Counted from the first letter of the stretch, positions 21,775 through 32,819 are shown. The stretch: DNA of 64,000 nt from Diploptera punctata (GCA_030220185.1 JASPKZ010004567.1:186001-250000), one strand, 5' to 3'. Translations and numbers: made by a program. Notes: generated by a model not told the origin, from the sequence alone.

Positions 21775-21879
21775 TCCGGTATCATGGTAGCTGCCGCCAT
21801 CTTCCGAAAACCAAACGCCATTCCTCTCTGTCCATCCATTGATCTTCCTCAATCCTCTGATATTCATAGATATTCATTA

Positions 21880-21917
<38 letters not shown>
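21745..21917. repeat. Two (ATT)n arrays
   Basis: ATT repeats at about 21740-21772 and 21874-21918, with (CTA)n just upstream at 21700-21730. The 100 bp between them is non-repetitive. Confidence 0.9.
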
Positions 21918-21961
21918 GGTATTATTATTTTATAATACTGTTACAAAACAGATCGTGTTAT

Positions 21962-22392
21962 ATTAGGTCTATATGGATGAGAAACATGGTCTCTGACTTT
22001 AAGGGAAGAAAAAATATTACGAATATTCGAAAATTTTTGATCAGAGAAAGAGACGATCAAATATGAATGGAGACTTTATAACAGGAAGCATACAATATTT
22101 ATTTGAAACCAGAAATTATAAAAACAGTTAAGTCTCGTAAAATGCGATGGGCAGGACATGTACGAATAGAGAATAAAAGTTGGGCATGCAAACTTCTTAT
22201 AAGAAAACCAGAGCGAAAGCACCAGGAAATTACGTCAAGAATGAGATAGGAGAATAATATTAACCATAGTGTGAGGGAGAAGAATTATTCGGGGAATAAT
22301 TAGAAGACATCAGCTGAAGGTATGGAAGTATGGGAGAGCTTATGTTTGAGCGGCCATGAACCTCCGGTTCGATAGTGCCAGTGAGTTGATTA
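21962..22392 (+). mobile_element. LINE-A copy A4, 5'-truncated, highly diverged
   Basis: Readable blocks: YGETWSLTLREEKILRIFE-like, RKMRWAGHVRIE, then the 3' end GAACCTCCGGTTCGATAGTG followed by CCAGTGAGTT. Many indels. It starts right after an (ATT)n array. Confidence 0.85.
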
Positions 22393-23188
22393 TTAATTTA
22401 TTATTGTAGGACAATGCATTCAAATCAATTCAAATGATATCATTTCTTCTACGCAGTTCTAAGACCCGCCACTGTCTTCACGTTCCCTGTCTGTGCTGCT
22501 CCAATCGCATGCTTCTGAGCTCGTTCACTAGAACATCGAGATGATGATGTCTAATTTGGAGCATAGTGATGTTACAATATACAGTGCTAAAATAATAAGC
22601 CTAGGCATAAAATTATCAATTTCCAGCCTAAGTTATCTAATAAAAACATTTCATTTAGGGACTTCTATGATCTTAAAATTTTGGGTAATGCATTAAAAAA
22701 ATTAACCCATATAATTAGTGTTGTGATTGATTTGAATCATTTACTAACGGACCATTTACAAAGTATGTTTAACGTATCCCGTTTACAGGCTATGTATATT
22801 TGCTTGTCACTTAAGCAGTAAGAATCGAAGATTTTTAGCCAATGACACGAGAAGAGGTAAGATGGGTAGCTATGCTCCGGCAGAATTTATCTTCAGAATA
22901 CTTTCCGATACTCATTATATGTGGGAAGAAGTCCATGGATAGTTTCGACAAGAATATGAGATGAAAAATGCCCATCCCTTTGTGTCCGAGATCGAAATCG
23001 GGTCGTCAAAACTGTAGACAACCCACTCACAAAGATCATAATTATGAACATCGGATATTCATTCAAATGTTAATTGTAAAAATTTCAAGAGAGTAGCTCG
23101 AGAGGTGGTAGTGAATTATTTATAATTCCCAAATTATACATGTACATAAGATATCTGGATTGAATTCCAAAACTACTACTGGTTTCTT
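22393..23188. other. No gene recognised
   Basis: AT-rich to mixed sequence without recognisable repeats or coding features. Confidence 0.45.
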
Positions 23189-23300
23189 CACTACATTCCC
23201 CGAGGCAGAAGATCTGTGGGTCGACCTTTTCGGAGATGGCGGGAGACCGTAACGGGCCACTGGGCCTAATACTTGAAAGGCAGATGATGATGATAAACTA
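23189..23300 (+). mobile_element. LINE-B copy B3, 3' end only
   Basis: Reads HYIPRGRRSVGRPFRRWRET followed by CCTAATACTTGAAAGGCAG and a GATGATGATGAT tail. It matches the C-terminus and 3' end of the large LINE-B at 39812-41912. Confidence 0.8.
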
Positions 23301-23615
23301 CTACTGGTACTGGTATGTTGATGGTGGCTTGCACCGTCCGGTGTGCTGCATACTGATACCCAAGGGGTAGCAAATTCCTGTGTGGCTATCAAGTAGGGGT
23401 TGTGGATTATATAACCCTAGCCTTATGGTGACAATATGTTTTGTCTAACAGGTTTAGGTTAGAATAATAATGGAAGTCACCGCACTAGAAAAGAGCATCA
23501 TAAACTACACCGCCGGCAAGCAGAGAGTCCAAAAGCCGGACGGTGTAGAGTGAGCCACACTCTTCTAGGCGAGTAAACCTCGCACTAATTATGTGGATGG
23601 TTTCTTGTTAGTTGG
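23301..23615. other. Unassigned DNA with a strong GC-rich hairpin
   Basis: Non-repetitive by eye. Contains the hairpin at 23505-23548 and lies downstream of the minus-strand coding-like segment at 23616-23815. Confidence 0.45.
23505..23548. other. GC-rich hairpin
   Basis: CTACACCGCCGGC (23505-23517) pairs with GCCGGACGGTGTAG (23535-23548), leaving one bulged base and a 17-nt loop. The stem is much more GC-rich than its surroundings. No known ribozyme or riboswitch recognised. Confidence 0.7.
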
Positions 23616-23815
23616 TTAATCTGCGAAACACCGATTAACCAGTCGTTGCATGAAAAGAAAACGCTCCATGGGACTAGACAATTCAGCCAACAAGGGCTGA
23701 ATGTCCCGGAGCATTTCCTCCGTTCGCACACTTAAAGTTCCTGTTGGCAATTGCAGAATTCCAAAATCTTCAACAGAATTTTGATATGTGTTAAGTCGTA
23801 TAGTTTCGTTGACTA
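23616..23815 (-). other. Coding-like segment, unknown protein
   Basis: Minus strand is open for about 66 codons from the edge of P3 to a TAA stop at 23616. The composition looks like a soluble protein (DFGILQLPTGTLSVRTEEML, then an amphipathic stretch ending RFLFMQRLVNRCFAD). The open frame continues upstream into P3 up to a Met at 23879, but that part is repeat sequence, so the true upstream end is unknown. It could be a captured or truncated exon, or the end of an unrecognised element protein. Function unknown. Confidence 0.35.
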
Positions 23816-24353
23816 AACTCATGCCCCAAATTGTAGTCAATGACAAATCATGTTTCAATGAATATTGTTTTGCAACCAATGACAGTCGTGTTTCACCTCG
23901 TTCTTTATCGATTTCTATTTATCAGCTCCTGCTTTTGTGATAAAGAAAGCTCCTCCTTTTTAATATTCTAAACAGGCCAGATCATTATTTTTCTCCAACA
24001 AATACATTAAATATAGCAAATAATAAGCAAATTGCGTGATTTTATTGAGTTGTTTACTTTAAAAATTGAATAACCTATAATGTTGATTATAATATTTAGT
24101 GTGATGTGTTTCATTATTTCTCCACTAGGGTGCAATCTAACAATACTGCGATCCTATTCGGCAATAAATAATATGATCAAGTTGCAATGAATGTACATAA
24201 CCTCACATTTCTGATTTGTTTTCAAACATCGCACTTTACACTAAATATAAATATTTTAAAATACCGGTAACTATATTTAAATAATTATTTTTTAGTAAAT
24301 AGCTCAATTTTATTCTTTAAACAGTTCTAACAAATGCCACTCTTAATTTCCAA
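23816..24353 (-). mobile_element. P repeat, copy P3
   Basis: Minus-strand copy: one CCAAT box is intact and the second degenerate, followed by the TTAAAAAGGAGGAGCTTTC block, the A/T-rich middle and GAGTGGCATTTGTTAGAAC. It ends inside the palindrome, where the first arm is inverted (next entry). Confidence 0.75.
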
Positions 24354-24395
24354 ATCCTCTATCATAGGTAATGCCACGAGTGATTTTCAAATTTA
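24354..24395 (+). mobile_element. P repeat start in inverted orientation, joined to P3
   Basis: TCATAGGTAATGCCACGAGT and TTATCTAGAGA read on the plus strand, whereas P3 reads on the minus strand. The first roughly 40 bp of this copy is therefore flipped relative to copies P1, P2, P4 and P5. Confidence 0.7.
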
Positions 24396-24481
24396 TCTAG
24401 AGATGTCAGTATTTTCGGTACCTTTCAATAGGGAGAAGGGTTTCACTCTTCCTCTTCTTTTCATCATAATCTAATAGGCTA

Positions 24482-25091
24482 TATAAAAAATTATGTTTGT
24501 TTGTTTGTTCGTACTTTATGCGCGGCCATACCATTGATCAGATTGTGATTTTTTTTGCGAAATGTTCAGGAGATTCCCGAGATGAACGTAGGCTATTACG
24601 AGAGTTGTGATACTAAACTCCTACACCCTAAAAATCACCCTTTGTAGTAAAAAACGTGGAAAAATCGTTTTTCGGCGCTTAAATGGCTTACGCTGCCTAA
24701 ACCACAAAAAAATACACAAAATTAATTTACACAGAAATGAATATCTCAATAAACTCTACAAAAAAGTCCGCGACAGCATATGTTTATCTTTTAGGGATAA
24801 GTCACAATAACCATTTTTGTCTTTGATTGATGCCAAGAAGATCGGCATTAAGTAGATTCCCGGGCAAGGAGAGCAGCAGCACGGATAACTCGAAATAACG
24901 AATTTTGTCTTTCAGCTCATTAATGACAAATACACCGGGATACGTAGATTCCCGGGCAATGCCGGGTAATCAGCACGGGGTATCTAAAAATAATGATATG
25001 AATTTATAATCATTATTCCTTTTACTTATTCAACTAAACGTAAAAACACATAATTTATTTAGGCGTAGCAGCGTACGCCCGGTATTAGTTA
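24482..25091 (+). mobile_element. Helitron-like element H2
   Basis: Plus orientation. 5' block GTTTGTTTGTTCGTACTTTA and TGCGCGGCCATACCATTG; 3' end GGCGTAGCAGCGTACGCCCG and GTATTAGTTAG then T. Contains the internal CCCGGGCAATGCCGGG hairpin. A 67-codon open frame at 24607-24810 lies within it and recurs in decayed form in H4; it reflects shared repeat sequence, not a proven protein. Confidence 0.7.
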
Positions 25092-25299
25092 GTCCTTATA
25101 CAATATACTCGTACATATGCTGTATATGTCAGGTATGTACTTCCTACTAGTCTCTCTGTACACAATACAACTACTTAACCTTCTTTCCTCAGCATCTTTT
25201 AGGGTTAGCGGCTCTACCATGACGTCATTACCCAGATGATTATACAGCATGAATGCATTTTATCATCTATTGGTTCAATAATCTTTGTTGGAATAATAC

Positions 25300-25430
25300 T
25301 GTTTGTTCACTCCTATACTAATAATGGCCTAATTATCATTCGGTTCTTAGGGAAGTAAGTTGAATTTACCTGAGATGCCTTAGTATCCATTAACAACGGC
25401 ATGTAATTGCTCAACTTACTTCCCTAGGGA
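25300..25430. repeat. Inverted-repeat module 1
   Basis: TTAGGGAAGTAAGTTGA (25347-25363) and TCAACTTACTTCCCTAG (25411-25427) are inverted with one mismatch; an inner ATGCC/GGCAT pair adds a second stem. The upstream TGTTCACTCCTATACTAATA recurs on the opposite strand near 25980. Confidence 0.6.
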
Positions 25431-25529
25431 CGAAAAGTAATTGACTTAATTAATAATGTAAAAATATTACCTACTTAAGAGTTTTATTGAGTAATACAAT
25501 ACAATAGTATTGTCTTCTTCTTAAACATA

Positions 25530-25720
25530 ATTTGTAGGATTTTCATCCTGTTTATTTCCAAAATCACTCCTCGGAGGAAGACGTATTGGATGTGCATTCA
25601 CTTTCTCTTAGCTGGTCTTCCTCTTGTTCTTCTCCCGTCCATTGATCGATTTTCTTTAGCTCTTTTTGCAAGTCGGTTTTCTAACATTCTTTCTATATGA
25701 AATAGTATTGTATTACATTT
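25530..25720 (-). mobile_element. LINE-E type remnant, extreme C-terminus
   Basis: Minus-strand translation gives HIERMLENRLAKRAKENRSM then DGRRTRGRPAKRK. R-rich GRP.KR motifs like this mark the end of LINE ORF2. Only about 60 codons are readable. Confidence 0.55.
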
Positions 25721-25969
25721 ATTTCTCACTTTTATAATTCTAATTCGACTTTGCTGGTAATAGAAAATGAACCACAAAATTCGCCGCTTCCTCTACATCA
25801 CAATTAACCATATATTTCTGTAATTAATACGCAATCTGAAACTGTTATTTAAAATGTCTGCCACTAATTCAGACAAAATAAACAATTGCAGTTGTTTTAT
25901 CAACATGCTCTTGCTATCAAACTATTGAACTCTTCAAACCAAGATGTACATTCACATGACATATAAAAA

Positions 25970-26110
25970 TTAAGCATAATTATTAGTACAGGAGTGAACA
26001 AAATTAAATAAGCAATTCGGAAAGTAAGTACATTACTAGTCACGAACTCCTGAAGCTCGGGCTCAAACATGACCTCGACTATTAATGTACTACTTACTTC
26101 CCTTGTTGCG
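25970..26110. repeat. Inverted-repeat module 2
   Basis: GGAAAGTAAGTACATTA (26019-26035) is inverted relative to TAATGTACTACTTACTTCC (about 26083-26101), with a small insertion. Its outer part matches module 1 on the other strand. Confidence 0.5.
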
Positions 26111-26620
26111 TACATAACTATCACCTTAATTAGGATATGGGCCTATGAGAAATAAACTCATCAACGTAAATGATTTGGTGACATGGTATGTAAATTGAAA
26201 ATAACCACATTAACATCGATCTCCCCGCTAAAGTGAAACCTGAAAAGTGCAATGGTGGGATTGGAACACACATTTTTATAAAATAAATACCGGAATTTAA
26301 AAAGCTGTATAATGCCAGATTAAAAATGCAGGAAATCCTTCAAGAGTTAAGTGACCTCCCGTTAGGGGGGAAAAAAATATTAGGTACGTTTAACCTCTCA
26401 ACTGACAGAAACAGCTGACGGTTCATGGCCTTTGTTTCCCCCGGACACTTGACATAAAACGCGGAAATGTCAGAGGTCGGCACATTGTCCGTTTCATCAG
26501 ATTGGGGCTTGTATCAAGAGGGGTGAAGTGGGCAAGAGGGGTTGCTATTGCAAAATGAATGTTTATATTGACCATCCATTCAGATGGTAAAGTAATATTC
26601 GTTCCTATCTTACATAAATA
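26111..26620. other. No gene recognised
   Basis: Mixed-composition spacer; an open frame at 26423-26635 (minus) has no recognisable features. Confidence 0.4.
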
Positions 26621-26960
26621 CGCAGGGAACCCCATTTATAGTTAAATATAGCACTACTGTATTCTATTCTGGGAACGTCAGTTATGTAAAAATATGTCAA
26701 TAAATATGTAGATAATATAAGTTCTAGATAAATACAACTCTTATGTTCAGGGAACATCAGATATATGCAAATATATCACTAGTTCAGGGAAGAGCAATTT
26801 CTGCGCAAATATAGCGCTGAACTTAGTTCTACATAAATGTAACTAAAGCATGCAGGGAACATCAGTATAACATTGTTGCGTTCAATTATCAGCAGTCTGT
26901 ATAAATATATCACTAAACTATGCAGGGAGTATCAGTTCTGCTCAAATATAGTTCTAGTTA
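26621..26960. repeat. Degenerate tandem minisatellite
   Basis: The motif (G)CAGGGAACATCAG recurs in degenerate form near 26621, 26669, 26750, 26789, 26860 and 26920. Each is followed by an ATAAATAT / CAAATATA-type block and AGTTCTA. Spacing varies between about 40 and 80 bp. Confidence 0.55.
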
Positions 26961-27217
26961 TCAATACCAGTACAACATTGTACAGCTGATTTTAAAACCC
27001 AACATAACCTCTATATGAGCCAAATTCGCCCAAATATAGTTATGAGGGGGGCTAGTAAATTTTATGACGACAAACTACAAAAGAAATTAGAAGGTTTCAT
27101 CATTATGTTATGTCATAAGCGAGAACGCAATTCCACATAAGTACAGACTTCCAATACTTACGGGAATTACAGAAACTACAAGTGTAATTTAATTTTTGTT
27201 TATTATTACTATTATTG

Positions 27218-27565
27218 TCCACCGCTGTGGTCTCGAGGTAGCGTGCTGCCTTGTCACGCAGCGGGCCCGGTTCTATCCCCAGTCGTGACAGTTTTTGTGG
27301 GTGAGGTTTTTATCGGGGTTTTTCCTCACCTGTAAGACAAATGTCATGAGAACGTTAAGGCCCAAACGGTCCTCGAAATCATATGGCCATCATCATCATC
27401 ATCATCATCAGCTTTATCATTATCATCATCATCATCCTTCACCGGTGTGGAAAGCAACGGGAAGCTACCACACCTACAATTCTCTAGTAAAGCTGCAAGC
27501 ATAGCATGAAAATGCTATGATTGCAGTGAAGGACCTGCCTTCGGGCAGAATTGCCATGGATGGAT
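27218..27565 (+). mobile_element. SINE S2, near full-length copy 1
   Basis: tRNA-like head (TCCACCGCTGTGGTCTCGAG, B-box region GGTTCTATCCCC), body with GTGAGGTTTTTATCGGGG and CCTCACC, a CAT-repeat, and the tail GTGGAAAGCAACGGGAAGC ... GCAGAATTGCCATGGATGG. Followed by (ATT)n at 27568-27622. Confidence 0.9.
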
Positions 27566-27567
27566 TA

Positions 27568-27568
27568 C

Positions 27569-27622
<54 letters not shown>
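27568..27622. repeat. (ATT)n microsatellite
   Basis: About 18 ATT units at the 3' end of an S2 copy. Confidence 0.95.
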
Positions 27623-28201
27623 AACTATAAATTACTAAGGATCTTATAAAAATAAATTATTATAAGAAAAGAGACAAAAAGTTAAAAACCCCAAATGTAG
27701 ACATAAAAATCTAGATAAAAATACATTACTCATATGTTTCTAAGATCAGATTTTTCTCTTAATTCAGAAAAATGTGCGTCTACCGAGAGAATTGATTCAG
27801 CGGTAGCGTTTAAGACTAGGATTTGGATGTTCTAGATTCAAACCTATGCCCGAAATCTGGAGGTAATTTTCTTGGTTTTCCGCAGTCGTCAAGGCAAATA
27901 CTGAATTGGAATTTGATTACCAGGACTCATTTAATCCAAATCGCGATATTATATCGTTAGAAAATAATTAAGCAAAAAACACACACACACACACTGGATA
28001 TACCCAAAATCTTCTAGACACGATATTACTTTATATGTTAACGCGTCTATAAAACATGAAGTAAAAAAAAAAAAGTGCACCTACCTATACCCTAAATTGA
28101 ACCTTTCATCTTTTCTTCTTTTTAAAATTTCATTTTGTGTGCATGTCCTATTAGATTTACGTATTTTTTAACGACATTTATATGTATTAGCCTATATACA
28201 T
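27623..28201. other. No gene recognised
   Basis: AT-rich. A weak tRNA-like patch at 27795-27860 (CAGCGGTAGCGTTTAAGACT) is probably an old SINE head. Confidence 0.45.
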
Positions 28202-28541
28202 GTCCACCACTAAGGTCTCGAGGTAGCGTGCTGCCTTGTCACGCAGTGGGCCAGGGTTCGATCCCCAGTCGGGACAGTTTTTCTCGGTGAGGTTTTTTAT
28301 CGGGGTTTTTCCTCACCTGTAAGTCAAATGTCAGGAAAACTTTAAGGCCCAAATGGTGCCCGAAATAATATGGTCATAATCATCCTTATAATTACCATCA
28401 TCATCATCCTTCACCGGTGTGGAAAGCAACGGGAAGCTATCACACCTACAATTCCCTAGTAAAGCTGCAAAGCATAGCATGAAAATGCTATGATTGCAGT
28501 GAAGGACCTGCCCTTGGGCAGAATTGCTATGCATGGATGGA
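28202..28541 (+). mobile_element. SINE S2, near full-length copy 2
   Basis: Same architecture as copy 1, with a good B box GGTTCGATCCCC. CAT-repeat partly degenerate. Ends GCAGAATTGCTATGCATGGA. Confidence 0.92.
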
Positions 28542-29220
28542 ACCTATGTACAGCAGAGAAGACAAAAAAGAATTTCAGATTATGTGCGCTCGATTTATCT
28601 GAAATTATTTCAAAATTGCTTCAAATCTCGAATTTTAAAGGAAAATAAGTGTAAGAAATAGTTAAAATATGAGTTTCGTTACGATGGAATGGCCTAAGTA
28701 CAATAAATTGAGAATTCGTGAAAATGAAAGCTTGATTAGTGAAGGAGATTCATAGTCAGCCGTGTGATGTGTATATCGCATATAACAATGCCAATAGTTG
28801 ACAATTGACTATCCATTGAGCTAACTGTTATGTGCAGCTGTGATTGTTCTGCTTTAAGTGACATTTCCATTACTGTCATAGAGGCGATATCGATTTTCGG
28901 GCGTGACATCTGCAACAGTGTAGCTATATCTGCTGTTAATTGTAACAGAATCTGCTATTTCTTGACTGGCCGCCATCTTTATATCACATAACTACTGTCA
29001 ATTATTTGACAGTTTTTGAACATCCCAATGGTTTTAGGGAATTCCGAAGGAATGAAGAAAGTTATTGGAAAATTTGTAGAGATCTTTCACTGAACCTACC
29101 TAGTAGACAAAATGGCCATGATCAAATATATTACAATAATGCATTATAATGTTTACTTGTTATAGTAGCTACTAGATGGCACTTCGACCTATGACTCGCT
29201 GCCGTTCGTGAATTGAGAAT

Positions 29221-29256
<36 letters not shown>

Positions 29257-30350
29257 ATATATACAAGAAACATGTTTGTGCTAGGATTCCTGAGAGCTTA
29301 TTTTGTGAAGAGTTAGACAAATTGTTTTTCAGAAATCACAGTCATTCTATTCTCATCATAGCATTTGTTTGATTAAGGAGTTCTTAAAAATCAGTTTATG
29401 ACTTCCATTCACATATACCACAATGGTTATATAAAATTTAGCAAATAAAATTAAACCCAAAATCAATACCATATTGAATTTCTCATTATCAGTAAACTTG
29501 ATGTAAATGTGTTCATTGATCGCCAGTTTTGACCTCTCAATTTTCATAATGTACCAAAAAATTTCACAATTCTTTTTCTTCACCCCCCCCCCCCAAGTCC
29601 AGTCACCACTATCCAACCTGACAAGTTCCTGCTGTGACAACTGCAATTTAAGTTTTTCTGCTGCTGTACAAAGTACCATAATATTTTGTCAGTTTATCCA
29701 CTTATTGCACAAAAGAGACAATTTAATGTCGTCATTTTAAGAAAACGTAGATCTATGTATTGATTTGTTCAGTCAACAATTTTTATCATTTTTTCATCTT
29801 TATGTTAATATACCCTGAAATATATTTATCGAACTCAGATTAATGTCTCCTGCGATGCTAATTACATTACCTGAAAATTATGAGTTGCAATTCTTTGGTG
29901 TAAGTCAGTTCGCTCAATAGTATTTCCTTATATGTCCCTGAAAATCTGGAATAGAAAATGTTCTGAAATGGGTTTACCTGTTGCGAAGAAAACCTATAGA
30001 GTGACCAACTAGGCCTAATAATACCTCAAGAATACACGATGACCCAGAATATATGTTTATAGAATTTATTGAAAATTGCGCTAAATGAGGATTAAAGTTA
30101 ATTTAAAAAAAACATCCTATATGGTATTCGATGAAAAACAAGATATTTAGTTTTGCAAGTTGGAAATTACATAATTTAAAAACGCAATATTTTCAATAAT
30201 TAAGAGTCAAGATGATAATATTAAACACAGGGTAAATAAAGGAAGATAACATTTTTTTTTTTTAGTTTGTACTGATTTTCCTTCTTGTTTTACTTTTTTT
30301 TCTTCTTTGTTTTATCTGTTTGCTAACTTTATTTAATTCTCACATATACA
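28542..30350. other. AT-rich DNA, no gene recognised
   Basis: Includes (TA)n at 29222-29263 and a poly-C run at 29584-29594. Open frames at 29356-29740 on both strands mirror each other and lack protein features. Confidence 0.45.
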
Positions 30351-30354
30351 CAAG

Positions 30355-30475
30355 GACAGGACACACACACCCAGACCCAAGGTGGAGATTTAAAATCCCC
30401 TACCCCGCCAGGAATCGAACCCGGGTCGCTGGAGTTGAAAGTAGGGACTCTACCGACTACGCGACGGACATCGTG
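30355..30475 (-). mobile_element. tRNA-derived SINE head (single copy here)
   Basis: Minus strand reads CGTCGCGTAGTCGGTAGAGT (A-box region) and CCCGGGTTCGATTCCTGGCG (B box), then GGGGATTTTAAATCTCC. The two boxes are 35-40 bp apart as in tRNA genes. The 3' part does not match S1-S3. It could be a tRNA pseudogene or a separate SINE family. Confidence 0.6.
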
Positions 30476-30539
30476 TTAAATAACACATTATGAACCAGAC
30501 TAATTTTAAATGAAGAAAATTAAGAGTAGAGTAGGCCTA

Positions 30540-30970
30540 TATCAGTTTATGGTCCAAGGTATAACTACATATGGAGCGGAAATCTGGAAAGAACTCAAAT
30601 CAAAATTTTCTGCCAGCATTTTTATCACTAGAAATGTATTTCTTATGACGATCATTCAGATATTCTAAAGACTGATCGGAATAAGAAATTAAATGTTCAG
30701 TCAACATAAAATAAATAAATTCTTGATTTTTTAAATGCAGGCAATTACAATGGTATAGCATATAAAACGAATGGATGGTGAAAGGTTACTAAGAAGAGTT
30801 TTGGATTGGATTACAGCGGGATGGAGAAGTAGAGGTAGACCAAAAAACACTTGACTGTACGAGATAAAGAAATAGGATTAGTGAAAAAGGATTGCAAGAT
30901 CGGGACTGGAAAGTTAGATTTGTAGGAAAAGAATAAAAGTATAGAACACTGGTCACTGGAATATGTGGTA
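30540..30970 (+). mobile_element. LINE-E type remnant, C-terminal half
   Basis: Reads QGITTYGAEIWKELKSK, later HIKRMDGERLLRRVLDWI, SRGRPKNT and a final basic stretch. These correspond to YG.E.W, RM...RL..K and GRP blocks. Many stops; no start or RT core. Confidence 0.65.
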
Positions 30971-31015
30971 ACACATTGTAAATCTGGTCACCTGATCATA
31001 ATGTTTTAACATTGT

Positions 31016-31829
31016 ATATATATATATATATATAATATATATAAAAATGAATGTTTGTTTGTTTGTTCGTGCTTTATGCGCGGCCATACCGTTGATCCGA
31101 TTGTGATGGGGCTTTTTGCAAAATGTTCAGAAGATTCCCGGGATAAACATAGGCTATAAGAGAATTGTGATACTTAACTTCTACCTCCTTAAAAATCGCC
31201 CTTTGTAGTGGAAAACGTGAAAAAAGTAGCTCTTTGGACCCTTAAATGGCTTACGCTGCCTAAACTTTAATAAATACACAAACTTAATATACACAGAATG
31301 GAATATCTCAAAAGCTCTACAAAATAGTCCGCGCCAGCATATGTTTATCTTTTACGGATAACTCACAATAACCATTTTTGTCTTTCATTGATGTCAAGAT
31401 CGTGACTAGTACGTAGATTCCTGTGTAAACATAGCAGCACATAGCGAGTATTCTTTTACGGATAACTCACAATAACGAATTTTGTCTTTTAGCTCATTTA
31501 TGCCAAGAAGATCGAGATAAGTAGATTCCCGGGCAACACCGGGTAATCAGCACGGAGAATCTTAAAATAATTACAATATATATTTTAATTATTTTTCATT
31601 TTACTTATTCAACTAATCATAAGAAGTACATTAATTTTTGCCTTTCAGTTCATTTATGCCAAGAAAATCGGGATGAATAAATTCCCGGACAACGCCGGGT
31701 AATCAACACGGGGTATCTAAAAAATATAAATTTATAATTAAATTTGTTTCTATTTATTCAACTAAATATAAACAAGCACATTAATTTTCATTTATTTAGG
31801 TGTAGCAGCGCACGCCGGGTATTAGCTGG
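31016..31829 (+). mobile_element. Helitron-like element H3 with duplicated internal unit
   Basis: (TA)n at 31016-31041 is followed by ATGAATGTTTGTTTGTTTG and TGCGCGGCCATACCGTTGA; the 3' end is GTAGCAGCGCACGCCGGGTA then TTAGCTGG plus T, again the Helitron CTRR-T terminus. Insertion into (TA)n fits the A/T target. The internal unit that ends in a CCCGGGCAACACCGGG hairpin and CAGCACGGRGTATCT is present twice (about 31485-31565 and 31645-31725). No Rep/helicase coding. Confidence 0.75.
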
Positions 31830-31984
31830 TATATATATAAAACATCGTCGCCTCTCGGGATCGATTTCGATTCCTAGTAGTTTTGAGGATATTACACCCG
31901 AAATCCTAGCTTTTGCTTTTCATTTAAGAACGCTATAGCAGAAATTGAACTCGTCCTGGAATCGAATCCTTAGACCATACCAGT

Positions 31985-32700
31985 AGTCAATATTAGTAAA
32001 ATTCATCCATACCAACAGAATAGTTTAATTAGCAGAATGTTAAACCTACCCTTAAACAAAAGCAATTATAACAAAGAACTACAATATATTAAACGCATGG
32101 CAAAAAGTAATGGTTTCAATAAACAAATCATAGATAAAGTTGTAAAAAAAAAGGCATGCATAATATAACAAAACTCGAAAGAGAATCTGTTAATAGTAAA
32201 ACACGGATAATTTTAACATATACAGGCAATGAAACCACAAAACTAGCTAGAACTTCGAAAACAATAAACAAAAACATAAGCGTAGCTTACAAAACCGAAA
32301 ACACATTAAACGACATAATATGCAAAGGCATAGAAGAACACAACAAATTTAATAACAAGGGAATTTATAAATTAACATGTAAAGATTGCAATATGTTTTA
32401 TATAGGCAGGACAGACAGAAACTTCAACTCAAGATACAAAGAACATCTCAAGGTACGCCGGTGGTAAATCAAGCTATGCCAAACATATCACTAATGCTGG
32501 TCACCGAATGAACACAATAGAAAACACCCTAACAATAGCTCACAGAGAGAAAATTCCAGCAAAAATAAGTATATTGGAAGACCTAGAAATTATAAAAGAA
32601 GTAAACACCAGCTTACACCCCAGTCGGACAACCCTCTTTATGAGATAATTAAAAACAAGTCAGTTGCTACTAACAACACTTCAAGTTCACATCGTCGTGA
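31985..32700 (+). pseudogene. Penelope-like element: RT C-terminal end plus GIY-YIG endonuclease
   Basis: Plus-strand remnant of a Penelope-like retroelement ORF. First block LISRMLNLPLNKSNYNKELQ-type sequence, then a linker, then GIYKLTCKDCNMFYIGRTDR: the GIY and YIG elements of the GIY-YIG nuclease are both visible, with the CKDC pair typical of PLEs, followed by FNSRYKEHL. A frameshift at about 32455 moves the rest (SSYAKHITNAGHRMNTIENT, SILEDLEIIKE) to another frame, and a second one near 32630 gives LYEIIKNK. A stop at about 32150 breaks the upstream part. The RT core is missing. Confidence 0.85.
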
Positions 32701-32730
32701 AGAACAACAGATAGTAGCAGACTCAACCTG

Positions 32731-32757
32731 CTGATGATGGAAGTTAACTTCCGACAG
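32731..32757 (+). ncRNA. Decayed hammerhead-like core after the Penelope ORF
   Basis: CTGATGA, a perfect GGAAG/CTTCC stem (with TTAA loop), then GACAG where a hammerhead has GAAA. CTCAAC just upstream can pair with GTTGAG near 32784-32792 as stem I. The position, right behind the GIY-YIG ORF, is where PLE terminal repeats carry hammerheads. The A-to-C change in the GAAA box should abolish cleavage. Confidence 0.55.
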
Positions 32758-32819
32758 GACTCCACTTAACATTTAATATAATATTCTAATACAGTTGAGG
32801 ACGACGGCACCTGTCAACA

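Noticed and set aside
21673..21966. Tyr-rich 97-codon frame
   Set aside because: Produced by (CTA)n and (ATT)n arrays.
24607..24810. Shared peptide (LNKLYKKVRDSIC-like) in Helitron H2 and H4
   Set aside because: Both lie in the same non-autonomous Helitron sequence; the frame is not kept in H1 or H3, so it is probably not a real protein.
26640..26960. A CRISPR-like array from the regularly recurring CAGGGAACATCAG
   Set aside because: Repeat units are degenerate, spacing is irregular, and the context is clearly eukaryotic transposon DNA.
30390..30470. A functional tRNA gene
   Set aside because: A and B boxes are present, but acceptor and anticodon stems do not close well by eye and downstream sequence looks like a SINE body.
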